Notes under the pieces: model-generated
Databases searched by the model: none
The model's input: the letters and a program-made list of their open reading frames with translations, nothing else
Told to the model about the DNA's origin: nothing
Program-made: the position numbers and the translations under genes
Shown: piece after piece, positions 1-9,469 of the stretch
Position numbering within the stretch: position 1 is the first letter of the stretch
Layout: each line of letters opens with the position of its first letter
From: Roseateles sp.
GTDB lineage: Bacteria; Pseudomonadota; Gammaproteobacteria; Burkholderiales; Burkholderiaceae
Length of the DNA: 39,405 bases
Direction of reading: 5' to 3'
Assembly (NCBI GenBank): GCA_019232985.1
Contig: JAFAMW010000047.1
Location: forward strand, 1-39,405

Positions 1-1606
1 AAGATGATCGAGGCGCCGGTGCTGCACGTGAACGGCGATGACCCCGAGGCCGTCGTGCTGTGCACGCAGCTGGCCCTGGACTACCGCCAGCAGTTCAAGA
101 AGGACGTCGTCGTCGACATCGTCTGCTTCCGCAAGCTCGGCCACAACGAGCAGGACACGCCGGCCCTGACGCAGCCGCTGATGTACAAGGTCATCGGCAA
201 GCACCCGGGCACGCGCCGCCTCTACGGCGACAAGCTCGTCGCGCAAGGCGTGCTGCAGGCCGAGGGCGACAACAGCCCGGACGGCATGGTCAAGGCCTTC
301 CGCGCCGCCATGGACGAAGGCCGCCACACCGTTGACCCGGTCCTGACCAACTTCAAGAGCAAGTACGCCACCGACTGGTCGCCGTACCTGGGCAAGAAGT
401 GGACGGACTCGTGCGATACGGCGCTGCCCGTTGCCGAGTTCAAGCGCCTGGCCGAGAAGATCACCATGCTGCCGGCCGACTTCAAGGCCCACCCGCTGGT
501 CGAGAAAGTTATCGCCGACCGTGCCGCGATGGGCCGCGGTGAAGTCAACGTCGACTGGGGCATGGGCGAGCACATGGCCTTCGCCTCGCTGGTCGCGTCG
601 GGCTATCCGGTGCGCCTGTCGGGTGAAGACTGCGGCCGCGGCACGTTCACACACCGCCACTCGGTGCTGCACGACCAGAACCGCGACAAGTTCGACGAAG
701 GCATCTACATCCCGCTGCAGAACGTCGGCGAGGGCCAGGCCCCGTTTGTCGTGATCGACTCGATCCTGTCGGAAGAAGCGGTGCTCGGTTTCGAGTACGG
801 CTACGCCTCGGCGGACCCGGTCACGCTGACGATCTGGGAAGCGCAGTTCGGCGACTTCGTCAACGGCGCCCAGGTCGTGATCGACCAGTTCATCGCCTCG
901 GGTGAAGTGGGGTCGCTCCAACGGCCTGACGCTGATGCTGCCGCACGGCTACGAAGGCCAGGGCCCTGAGCACAGCTCGGCCCGCCTCGAGCGTTTCATG
1001 CAGCTGGCTGCGGACAACAACATGCAGGTGGTCCAGCCGACGTCAGCGTCGCAGATCTTCCACCTGCTGCGTCGTCAGCAGCTGCGCATGTTCCGCAAGC
1101 CGCTCGTCATCATGACGCCGAAGTCGCTGCTGCGTAACAAGGACGCGACCTCGCCGATGAGCGAGTTCACCAAGGGCGAGTTCAAGACCGTCATCGGCGA
1201 ACGCGACGCGACGATCGACGCGGCCAAGGTCAAGCGCGTGATCGCCTGCTCGGGCAAGGTCTATTACGACCTCGTCAAGGCGCGCGGCGACAAGAAGGAC
1301 GTCGCGATCCTGCGCGTCGAACAGCTCTATCCGTTCCCGCACAAGGCCTTCGCGACCGAGATCAGGAAGTACCCGCACGCGACCGAGATCGTCTGGTGCC
1401 AGGACGAGCCGCAGAACCAGGGCGCCTGGTTCTTCGTCCAGCACTACATCCACGAGAACATGCTCGAAGGTCAGAAGCTCGGCTACGCCGGCCGCCCGGC
1501 CAGCGCCTCGCCGGCGGTGGGCTATGCCCACCTGCACCAGGAGCAGCAAAAGGCCCTGCTCGAGCAGGCCTACGGCAAGCTCAAGGGCTTCATCCTGACC
1601 AAGTAA
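1..1606 (+). CDS. sucA: 2-oxoglutarate dehydrogenase E1 component, 3' part, frameshifted
   Basis: This is the thiamine-diphosphate-dependent E1 subunit of the 2-oxoglutarate dehydrogenase complex (TCA cycle, cytoplasm). The gene enters the window already open, so only about the last 534 codons of a roughly 950-residue protein are present. Recognisable stretches are HVNGDDPEAV, GHNEQDTPALTQPLMY, the E1 C-terminal region with SGEDCGRGTFTHRHSV, and GPEHSSARLERF. The reading frame changes near 905: frame 1 runs to a TGA at 967-969, while the conserved sequence resumes in frame 2 from 902 (KWGRSNGLTLMLPHGYEGQG) and ends with TAA at 1604-1606. Restoring one GTGAA unit gives the family sequence GEVKWG with no other change, so the lesion is a 5-bp contraction of a tandem repeat, either real or an assembly error. 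sucB follows after 21 bp, and lpdA after that. Confidence 0.95.
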
Positions 1607-1627
1607 AACAGGCAAAGAACACACATC

Positions 1628-2878
<1,251 letters not shown>

Positions 2879-2890
2879 GCCGGAGCCTCG

Positions 2891-4312
2891 ATGAGCAACA
2901 AACAATTCGACGTCGTCGTCATCGGCGGCGGCCCCGGCGGCTACGTCGCGGCGATCCGCGCCGCGCAGCTCGGCTTCAACACGGCCTGCATCGACGAGTG
3001 GAAGAACTCGGCGGGCGGCCCCGCTCCCGGCGGCACCTGCACCAACGTCGGCTGCATCCCGTCCAAGGCCCTGCTGCAGTCGAGCGAGCACTTCGAGCAC
3101 GCGAAACACCACTTCGCCGAGCACGGCATCACGACCGGCGAGGTGAACATCGACGTCGCGACGATGCTGGGCCGCAAGGACGCTGTCGTCAAGCAGAACA
3201 ACGACGGCATCCTCTACCTGTTCAAGAAGAACAAGATCACCTTCTTCCACGGCCGCGGCAGCTTCGTCGCGGCGGCGGGCGGCGCGTACGAGCTCAAGGC
3301 CGGCGACGAGACGATCGGCGCCAGGCACGTGATCGTCGCGACCGGCTCGAACGCCCGCCAGCTGCCCGGCGCGCCGTTCGACGAGGTCAACGTGCTGTCG
3401 AACGACGGCGCGCTGCGCATCCCGACGACCCCGAAGAAGCTCGGCGTGATCGGCTCGGGCGTGATCGGCCTCGAGCTCGGCTCGGTCTGGCGCCGCCTCG
3501 GCGCCGAGGTCGTCGTGCTCGAGGCGATGCCGGCCTTCCTGCCGGCCGTCGACGAGGGCGTCGCCAAGGAAGCCGCGAAGCTGTTCAAGAAGCAGGGCCT
3601 GGCGATCGAGCTCGGCGTCAAGATCGGCGAGGTCAAGTCGGACAAGGGCGGCGTCAGCGTCGCCTACACCGACGCGAAGGGCGCCGAGCACCACCTCGCG
3701 GTGGACAAGGTGATCGTCTCGATCGGCCGCGTGCCGAACACGATCGGCCTGAACGGAGACGCCGTCGGCCTCAAGCTCGACGAGCGCGGCGCGATCGTCG
3801 TCGACGCCGACTGCCGCACCAACCTGCCCAACGTCTGGGCGGTCGGCGACGTCGTGCGCGGCCCGATGCTCGCGCACAAGGCCGAGGAAGAGGGCGTCGC
3901 GGTCGCCGAGCGCATCGCGGGCCAGCATGGCCACGTGAACTTCGACACCATCCCGTCGGTGATCTACACGAGCCCCGAGATCGCGCAGGTCGGCAAGACC
4001 GAACAGCAGCTCAAGGCCGAAGGCCGTGCCTACAAGGCCGGCCAGTTCCCGTTCCTCGCGAACGGCCGCGCGCGCGCGCTCGGCGACACGAACGGCTTCG
4101 TCAAGATCCTCGCCGACGCGGCGAGCGACGAGATCCTCGGCGTGCACATCATCGGCCCGTCCGCTTCGGAACTGATCGCCGAGGCCGTGATGGCGATGGA
4201 GTTCAAGGCGAGCAGCGAGGACATCGCGCGCATCTGCCACGCCCACCCGTCGCTGTCGGAGTCGACCAAGGAGGCGGCGCTCGCCGTCGACAAGCGCACG
4301 CTCAACTTCTGA
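2891..4312 (+). CDS. lpdA: Dihydrolipoamide dehydrogenase (E3)
   Basis: FAD-dependent E3 subunit that reoxidises dihydrolipoamide with NAD+ for the 2-oxoglutarate dehydrogenase complex, and probably for other 2-oxoacid complexes or glycine cleavage. The 473-residue product has an FAD-binding [10 protein letters not shown] motif near residues 12-21, the redox-active disulfide [13 protein letters not shown] (Cys50 and Cys55), an NAD-binding [10 protein letters not shown] motif in the middle, and the C-terminal active-site segment HAHPSLSE (His452, Glu457). It is preceded by a GGAG ribosome site and is the last gene of the sucA-sucB-lpdA operon. A strong hairpin sits about 11 bp after its stop. 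I see nothing unusual in it. Confidence 0.97.
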   Translation: MSNKQFDVVVIGGGPGGYVAAIRAAQLGFNTACIDEWKNSAGGPAPGGTCTNVGCIPSKALLQSSEHFEHAKHHFAEHGITTGEVNIDVATMLGRKDAVVKQNNDGILYLFKKNKITFFHGRGSFVAAAGGAYELKAGDETIGARHVIVATGSNARQLPGAPFDEVNVLSNDGALRIPTTPKKLGVIGSGVIGLELGSVWRRLGAEVVVLEAMPAFLPAVDEGVAKEAAKLFKKQGLAIELGVKIGEVKSDKGGVSVAYTDAKGAEHHLAVDKVIVSIGRVPNTIGLNGDAVGLKLDERGAIVVDADCRTNLPNVWAVGDVVRGPMLAHKAEEEGVAVAERIAGQHGHVNFDTIPSVIYTSPEIAQVGKTEQQLKAEGRAYKAGQFPFLANGRARALGDTNGFVKILADAASDEILGVHIIGPSASELIAEAVMAMEFKASSEDIARICHAHPSLSESTKEAALAVDKRTLNF

Positions 4313-4323
4313 GCCTGCGAGAC

Positions 4324-4347
4324 GAGGGGCGGCGTGAGCCGCCCCTC
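4324..4347 (+). terminator. Hairpin after lpdA, probable terminator
   Basis: A perfect 10-bp stem (GAGGGGCGGC pairs with GCCGCCCCTC) with a GTGA loop lies 11 bp after the lpdA stop and 17 bp before the zapE start. The bases after it (TTGCCATT) do not form a proper T tract, so it may terminate weakly or act as a 3'-end stabiliser for the suc operon transcript. No other promoter for zapE is evident in the gap. Confidence 0.6.
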
Positions 4348-4364
4348 TTGCCATTGACCTGCTG

Positions 4365-5465
4365 ATGACATCGGTTAGCGAGCTCTACGAACAGACCCTG
4401 GCCGAGCGCGGCTACCAGTCGGACCCGGCGCAGCTGCGCGCCGTCGCCGCGCTGCAACGCTGCCAGGACGAATGGGCCGACTACAAGGCGCGCCGCTCGA
4501 ACGCGGTGACCAAGCTGCTCGTGCGCCCCGCCATTCCCCGCGGCGTCTACATGTACGGCGGGGTCGGCCGCGGCAAGAGCTTCCTGATGGACTGCTTTTT
4601 TCAAGCCGTGCCGCTGACGCGCAAGACGCGCCTGCATTTCCACGAGTTCATGCGCGAGGTGCACCGCGAGCTGCAGGAGCTCAAGGGCATGGCCGACCCG
4701 CTCGACGAGCTAGGCCGGCGCATCGCGCGGCGCTTCCGGCTGATCTGCTTCGACGAGTTCCACGTCGCCGACGTGACCGACGCGATGATCCTGCACCGCC
4801 TGCTCGACGCGATGTTCGCGAACCGCGTGTCCATCGTCACGACCTCGAACTTCCACCCCGACGACCTGTATCCGAACGGCCTGCACCGCGACCGCATCCT
4901 GCCCGCGATCGAGCTGCTCAAGGCCAGGCTCGAGATCATCAACGTCGACAACGGCACCGACTACCGGGGCAAGACGCTCGCCGAGGTCGGGTTCTACCAA
5001 TGTCCGCTCGACGCCAGGGCCGAGGCGGCGCTGACGGCCGCGTTCGAGCGCCTCGCCGAGGCGCGCGACGAGGACCCCGTGCTGCACATCGAGCACCGCG
5101 AGCTGCGCGCGCGCCGGCGCGCGGGCGGCGTCGTCTGGTTCGACTTCGCGACCCTGTGCGGCGGGCCGCGCTCGCAGAACGACTACCTCGAGCTCGCGAG
5201 CCGCTTCCACACCGTGATCCTGTCGGGCGTGCCCGAGATGCCGCCGCGGCTCGCGAGCGAGGCGCGCCGCTTCACCTGGCTCGTCGACGTGCTCTACGAC
5301 CGCCGCGTCAAGCTCATCATGTCGGCCGCGGTGCCGGCCGAACAGCTCTATGCGGAGGGGCCGCTCGCGCACGAGTTCCCGCGCACGGTCTCGCGCATCG
5401 AGGAGATGCAGTCGGCCGGCTATCTGGCGCTGTCGCGCCGCGAGGTCGATACTTCGCTGACATGA
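4365..5465 (+). CDS. zapE: Cell division protein ZapE, AFG1-like ATPase
   Basis: P-loop ATPase of the AFG1/ZapE family. In Escherichia coli ZapE associates with the Z-ring and with the membrane insertase machinery; the mitochondrial relative Afg1/Lace1 works in membrane-protein quality control. The 366-residue product has Walker A GGVGRGKS (about 65-72), Walker B LICFDEFH (about 126-133) followed by VADVTDAMI, and a sensor-like VTTSNFHPDDLYPNGL segment that is typical of the family. The length is normal. It starts 17 bp after the lpdA hairpin. Its last bases overlap the start of the next gene (ATGA at 5462-5465), so the two are translationally coupled. Confidence 0.94.
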   Translation: MTSVSELYEQTLAERGYQSDPAQLRAVAALQRCQDEWADYKARRSNAVTKLLVRPAIPRGVYMYGGVGRGKSFLMDCFFQAVPLTRKTRLHFHEFMREVHRELQELKGMADPLDELGRRIARRFRLICFDEFHVADVTDAMILHRLLDAMFANRVSIVTTSNFHPDDLYPNGLHRDRILPAIELLKARLEIINVDNGTDYRGKTLAEVGFYQCPLDARAEAALTAAFERLAEARDEDPVLHIEHRELRARRRAGGVVWFDFATLCGGPRSQNDYLELASRFHTVILSGVPEMPPRLASEARRFTWLVDVLYDRRVKLIMSAAVPAEQLYAEGPLAHEFPRTVSRIEEMQSAGYLALSRREVDTSLT

Positions 5466-6139
5466 AGCCGAGCCTCGCCCTCGCCGCCGTACTGCTGGCG
5501 GCCCCCGGTCTGGCCGCGGCCGATGCCGCGGCGTCGGCGCCGGCCTTCGACCCCGCCGCGGCGGCGGCCGAGCGCCAGGCGCTGGCGCACCAACGCGCGG
5601 CCTTCGACGCGCAGTACGCGCGCGAGCAGGCCGCGTGCCGCGAGCATTTCGCCGTGTCCGACTGCCTCGACCGGGCGCGCCAGCGCCACGCGGCCGCGGT
5701 CGACCCCGTGGTCCGGCGCGAGCAGGCGATCGACTCCGCCGAGCGCGCGGCGCGCGCGCGCGCGAAGAAGGCCGAGGTCGCGGCCCGCGAGGCCGCTGCG
5801 GCGTCCGAATCGACCGCGCATGCGGCCGCGTCGCCGCGCGTCGTGCCGCCGCTCGCGCCGCCGCGGCCGCGCAGCGCGCCGAGCGCCGACGAGCAGCGTC
5901 GCGCGCTCGCCGCGCGCGACGCCAAGGCCGCCGCGCAGGCCGCGCAGGAGCGCCAGCGCCTGCGGGCGCGCGAAGCCGACCTCGCGCAGCGCCAGCAGCA
6001 GGCCAAGGCACAGGCGGCCGAGCGCGCGGCCAAGCTCGCCGAGCATGGCCGCCAGCCGGCCGCCGCGCTGCCGACGCCGAGCGCGTCGCAGATCGAGGCG
6101 TTCAAGGCGCAAGCGCAGGGCGCCAGCGCCCCACGCTGA
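5462..6139 (+). CDS. Exported coiled-coil protein of unknown function
   Basis: The 225-residue product begins with a clear signal peptide (MKPSLALAAVLLAAPGLAAA, cleavage likely after residue 20-22). The rest is almost entirely Ala, Arg, Glu and Gln in charged helical runs, predicted by eye as a long coiled coil, with a Pro-rich break near residues 125-140. The only two cysteines sit together as CREHFAVSDC (about residues 59-68), so a periplasmic disulfide loop is plausible. I recall similar short hypothetical proteins with this Cys pattern in Burkholderiales, but I do not know a function. The start codon overlaps the zapE stop, so it is probably co-translated with zapE. The low-complexity composition could mislead homology searches. 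Confidence 0.8.
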   Translation: MKPSLALAAVLLAAPGLAAADAAASAPAFDPAAAAAERQALAHQRAAFDAQYAREQAACREHFAVSDCLDRARQRHAAAVDPVVRREQAIDSAERAARARAKKAEVAAREAAAASESTAHAAASPRVVPPLAPPRPRSAPSADEQRRALAARDAKAAAQAAQERQRLRAREADLAQRQQQAKAQAAERAAKLAEHGRQPAAALPTPSASQIEAFKAQAQGASAPR

Positions 6140-6164
6140 CACTGGCTCGGGCATCGGGCATCGG

Positions 6165-6300
6165 GCCGAGCGCCGGGCCGCCCCAAGCCGGCCCCCAGGG
6201 GCGGCCGGCGGCTCAACGCCGCGGGCCGCCGCGCCCCCTCGGGGGGCCGACTGGGCTTGCCCGCGTCCAGCGCGGCAAGACCGGGCGGGGGGCTACATCA
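6165..6300. repeat. Intergenic repeat, copy A (related to 9331-9469)
   Basis: This 136-bp GC-rich block fills most of the gap between the convergent coiled-coil gene and PP2C gene. It shares a near-identical left end (GCGCCGGGCCGCCCCAAG), a CCCCTCGGGGG hairpin, the stretch CCCGCGTCCAGCG and a right end ending ACATCAC with copy B. The hairpin at 6233-6247 is GCCCCC and GGGGGC around a TCG loop. The right end runs into the stop codon of the minus-strand gene. A bidirectional terminator role is likely from its position and is an inference. Confidence 0.7.
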
Positions 6301-7068
6301 CGGACGGGCTTCGACCCGCACGATCGCGAGCGACAGGTTGTCGCCGGCGCCGCGCGCACGCTGGCGCGCCTTGTTGATCAGCAGCTCGGCCGCCTCGCGC
6401 GGCGGCAGGCTGTGCAGCACGGTGCCGATCTCGCGCGGGTTGAAGTAATGCCAGAGGCCGTCGCTGCAGCACATCAGCGCATCGCCGATCTCGAGGGCGT
6501 CGATCACGGCGCTCGCGGGCTCGGGCTCCTGGACCGTGCCGAGGCAGCCGGTCAGCAGGTTCGACTGCGGGTGCACGGCGGCTTCGGCCTCGGTGATCTG
6601 GCCCTCGTCGACGAGGCGCTGCACGAAGGAATGGTCGAGCGTGCGATTGAGCATGTTCGGGCCGCGGAACAGGTAGATGCGCGAGTCGCCGGTGTGGATC
6701 CAGTGGCAGCGCCGATCGGTGCCGACGATGAACGCGGCGATCGTGCTGTGCGGCTCCTCTTCGGTCGAGATCGCCGTGAGCTTGATCATCAGGTGCGCCT
6801 CGGTCACGAGCTGCCTGAGCAGGTCGCCGGCGTCTTCGTCGTCGGGCGAGAAGCGCTCGAACAGCTGGCGCGCGGTCAGCACGACCTGGTCGGCGGCCTT
6901 GCGCCCGCCGCTCTTGCCGCCCATGCCGTCGGCGACCAGGGCCATGACCCAGCCCGGCTGGCGCGGGTGCGCGAACACGGCGATCTGGTCCTGCTGGTAT
7001 TGCCGATCGCCGCGGTGGATGCCGGTGGCGGCGGCGAGGCGAAAGCCGGGGGGCGTCTTGGTGGACAT
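6298..7068 (-). CDS. PP2C-family Ser/Thr protein phosphatase
   Basis: Metal-dependent protein phosphatase of the PP2C/PppA type. The 256-residue protein has the ordered PP2C motifs: GIHRGDRQYQQDQ near residue 17 (the usual Asn-Glu/Gln-Asp is replaced by Gln-Gln-Asp), MALVADGMGG (about 42-51, metal-binding Asp47), WIHTGDSRIYLF in the middle, CCSDGLWHYF late, and GAGDNLSLAIVRV at the C-terminus with the last metal-binding Asp. No transmembrane segment is seen, so it is probably cytoplasmic. No kinase gene is adjacent, so the substrate is unknown. It diverges from the DUF465 gene across a 50-bp gap that holds overlapping promoter-like sequence. Its stop codon lies at the edge of intergenic repeat copy A. 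Confidence 0.92.
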   Translation of the reverse strand: MSTKTPPGFRLAAATGIHRGDRQYQQDQIAVFAHPRQPGWVMALVADGMGGKSGGRKAADQVVLTARQLFERFSPDDEDAGDLLRQLVTEAHLMIKLTAISTEEEPHSTIAAFIVGTDRRCHWIHTGDSRIYLFRGPNMLNRTLDHSFVQRLVDEGQITEAEAAVHPQSNLLTGCLGTVQEPEPASAVIDALEIGDALMCCSDGLWHYFNPREIGTVLHSLPPREAAELLINKARQRARGAGDNLSLAIVRVEARP

Positions 7069-7091
7069 GCGCTGCTTGCGAAGTTGCCAAA

Positions 7092-7099
7092 ACTATAAT
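7092..7099. promoter_or_regulatory. Overlapping divergent -10 elements
   Basis: The gap between the PP2C gene and the DUF465 gene holds a perfect -10 box TATAAT at 7094-7099 on the plus strand, 20 bp before the DUF465 ATG. On the minus strand the same bases read TATAGT (7097-7092), 24 bp before the PP2C start. No convincing -35 hexamer is found at 16-18 bp on either strand. The two directions would compete for RNA polymerase. Confidence 0.45.
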
Positions 7100-7118
7100 G
7101 CTTGGCAGCCCTTTGCCT

Positions 7119-7322
7119 ATGGACGATGAACTCCGCTCCTTGTCGCGCCGTCTGATCGAGTTGCGGATTGAACACGCCGATCTCGACGAAGCGATCGACC
7201 GGCTGGCCAGCGCCCAGCCGGTCGACGAGCTGAGCCTGCGCCGGTTCAAGAAGCGCCGTCTGCTCCTGCGCGACCTGATCGCGCGGCTCGAGCTCGAGAG
7301 CGAGCCGGACGAGCCCGCGTGA
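7119..7322 (+). CDS. Small DUF465 (YdcH-like) family protein
   Basis: A 67-residue charged helical protein (MDDELRSLSRRLIELRIEH...). The segment H-A-D-L-D-E-A-I-D followed by RRFKKRRLLLRDLIARLE matches the short DUF465/YdcH family, whose function is not known to me. I chose ATG 7119 and not the ATG at 7098, because 7098 lies within the -10 box. The stop overlaps the GTG start of the helicase gene (GTGA at 7319-7322), so the two are coupled. The same coupling of a DUF465 protein to a DinG-type helicase makes a shared transcript certain enough, though not a shared job. Confidence 0.8.
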   Translation: MDDELRSLSRRLIELRIEHADLDEAIDRLASAQPVDELSLRRFKKRRLLLRDLIARLELESEPDEPA

Positions 7323-9319
7323 ATCCCGCCGACGACACTAGCGCCGCCCCGACCGAACTCGAACAATGGGTGCTCGCGGCCTTCGATCGCGGCGGGCCGC
7401 TCGACCGCGCGGCCGAGGGGCGCTACGAGCCGCGCCCGCAGCAGCTCGAGATGAGCCGCGCGGTCGCGCGCGCGATCGCCGAAAAGGACACGCTCGTCGT
7501 CGAGGCCGGCACCGGCGTCGGCAAGACCTTCGCCTACCTCGTGCCCGCGCTGCTGTCGGGCAAGCGTTCGCTCGTGAGCACGGCGACCAAGAGCCTGCAG
7601 GACCAGCTGTTCCTGCGCGACCTGCCGCGCCTCGCCGACGCGCTCCAGGTGCCGGTGCGCGTCGCCCTGCTCAAGGGGCGCTCGAGCTATCTGTGCCTGC
7701 ACCGGCTGCAGCTCGCGCGCCATTCGGCCGAGCTGCCCGACCGCCGCGCGGTCCAGCAGGTCGCGCGCATCGAGCGCTGGGCGACGATCACGCGTACCGG
7801 CGACTTCGCCGAGCTCGACGGCCTCGACGACCGCTCGCCGGTGATCCCGATCGTGAGCTCGACGCGCGAGAACTGCCTCGGCAGCGACTGCCCGTCCTAC
7901 CGCGACTGCCATGTCGTCAAGGCGCGCCGCGAGGCGATGGAGGCCGACGTCGTCGTCGTCAACCACCACCTGTTCTTCGCCGACATGCGGCTGCGCGACA
8001 GCGGCGTCGCCGAGCTGCTGCCGAGCGTCGAGCTCGCGATCTTCGACGAGGCGCACCAGCTGTCCGAGGCCGGCGTGCAGTTCCTCGGCACGCTGCTCGG
8101 CGGCGCGCAGCTGCTCGACTTCGGCCGCGACGCGCTCGCGCTGGGCCTCGCGCACGCGCGCGGCCTGCAGGACTGGCAGGGCCTGCGCGGCCGCGTCGAG
8201 CGCGCCGCGCAGGAGCTGCGCCTCGCCGCCGCGGGGCCGAAGTTCGAGTCGGTGCGCGGCTCGATCAAGCTCGGCTGGAAGGAGCGCGCGGGCGCGCCCG
8301 AGTTCGGCGCCGCGCTCGCGGCCGTGGCCGCGGCGATGGACCTCGCGACGGCCGCACTCGGCACCGTGATGGACAGCTCGGCCGACCTCGCGCGCCTGCA
8401 CGAGCGCGCGGTCGAGCTGCAGCGGCTCGCGCGCCATTTCGCGGCGCCGCCCGAGGACGGCGACGTGCGCTGGGTCGACCTGAGCCCGTTCGGCGTGCGC
8501 CTCGTCGAGTCGCCGCTCGACATTCGCGAGGCGATGCGCGAGCAGCTCGCGCTCGGTGCGCGCGCCTGGGTGTTCACGTCGGCGACGCTCGGCGACGACG
8601 AGCGCCTGAGCTGGTTCACCGAGCCGGCCGGGCTCGACGACGCGACGGTGCTGCGCGTCGGCAGCCCGTTCGACTACGCCGCCCACGCGCGCCTTTACGT
8701 GCCGCGCGGCATGCCCAAGCCGAGCGAGCCGACGCATCCCGAGTCGGTCGCGCGGCTCGCCGCGCTGTGCGCGCGCCGGCTCGGCGGGCGCACCTTCGTG
8801 CTGACGACGACGCTGCGCGTGCTCGGCACGATCGCCGACGCGCTGCGCGCGCAGTTCGAGGCGGCCGGCGACGCCATCGCCGTGCTCCAGCAGGGCACCG
8901 TGCCCAAGCGCGTGCTGCTGCAGCGCTTTCTCGACGAGCCGCACGCGGTGCTGGTCGGCTCGGCGAGCTTCTGGGAGGGCATCGACGTGCCCGGCGAGCG
9001 CCTGCAATGCGTGCTGATCGACAAGCTGCCGTTCCCCCCGCCGAACGACCCGCTCGTCGAGGCGCGCGTGCAGCGGCTCGAGCGCGAGGGGCGCAACGCG
9101 TTCGCCGAATATTTCGTCGCCGAGGCCGCGATCGCGCTGAAGCAGGGCGCCGGGCGGCTGATCCGCACCGAGCAGGACCGCGGCCTGCTCGTCGTGTGCG
9201 ACCCGCGCATGGCGGGGATGAACTACGGCCGGCGCCTGCGCGAGGCGCTGCCGCCGATGACGCCGGTCGCGACCGCCGACGCGGCCCTCGACTGGCTCGG
9301 CGAGCTCGCGGCGAATTGA
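7319..9319 (+). CDS. ATP-dependent DNA helicase, DinG/YoaA (XPD-like) family
   Basis: Superfamily 2 helicase with an iron-sulfur cluster, related to E. coli YoaA and DinG, which unwind 5'-tailed DNA, D-loops and stalled-fork structures. The 666-residue protein has a Q-motif-like RPQQLEM (about 40-46), Walker A EAGTGVGKT (62-70), four cysteines placed for a 4Fe-4S cluster (Cys126, 186, 191, 197; the last three in ENCLGSDCPSYRDC), the DEAH box (243-246, FDEAHQL), motif FTSATL, and the C-terminal motifs GSASFWEGIDVPG and QGAGRLIR. The length and the single cluster favour the YoaA side over DinG. It starts at GTG 7319, overlapping the DUF465 stop. A repeat block follows the stop. Confidence 0.93.
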   Translation: MNPADDTSAAPTELEQWVLAAFDRGGPLDRAAEGRYEPRPQQLEMSRAVARAIAEKDTLVVEAGTGVGKTFAYLVPALLSGKRSLVSTATKSLQDQLFLRDLPRLADALQVPVRVALLKGRSSYLCLHRLQLARHSAELPDRRAVQQVARIERWATITRTGDFAELDGLDDRSPVIPIVSSTRENCLGSDCPSYRDCHVVKARREAMEADVVVVNHHLFFADMRLRDSGVAELLPSVELAIFDEAHQLSEAGVQFLGTLLGGAQLLDFGRDALALGLAHARGLQDWQGLRGRVERAAQELRLAAAGPKFESVRGSIKLGWKERAGAPEFGAALAAVAAAMDLATAALGTVMDSSADLARLHERAVELQRLARHFAAPPEDGDVRWVDLSPFGVRLVESPLDIREAMREQLALGARAWVFTSATLGDDERLSWFTEPAGLDDATVLRVGSPFDYAAHARLYVPRGMPKPSEPTHPESVARLAALCARRLGGRTFVLTTTLRVLGTIADALRAQFEAAGDAIAVLQQGTVPKRVLLQRFLDEPHAVLVGSASFWEGIDVPGERLQCVLIDKLPFPPPNDPLVEARVQRLEREGRNAFAEYFVAEAAIALKQGAGRLIRTEQDRGLLVVCDPRMAGMNYGRRLREALPPMTPVATADAALDWLGELAAN

Positions 9320-9330
9320 ATTCCCGTCAA

Positions 9331-9469
9331 GCCGGGCGCCGGGCCGCCCCAAGGCCGGCTTGAGCCGATGTCATGGCAGGTCGATCCGGCCATGATCGGC
9401 GTCCCCTCGGGGGACCGACCAGGCCCGCCCGCGTCCAGCGAGGCCGGACTGGGCGAGGGGTTCACATCA
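9331..9469. repeat. Intergenic repeat, copy B (related to 6165-6300)
   Basis: This second copy lies between the convergent helicase and bamD genes. It matches copy A at the left end (GCGCCGGGCCGCCCCAAG), at the hairpin 9401-9415 (GTCCCC and GGGGAC around TCG) and over the right third, and differs in the middle. That middle contains its own imperfect inverted repeat: CATGGCAGGTCGATC against GATCCGGCCATG, about 9372-9396. It runs into the bamD stop codon as copy A does with the PP2C stop. The helicase-bamD gap holds nothing else that I can see. Confidence 0.7.

Noticed and set aside
6293..9352. A 1019-codon minus-strand frame opposite the helicase gene.
   Set aside because: It opposes the conserved plus-strand helicase and crosses the divergent promoter region; the translation is low-complexity and has no family match.
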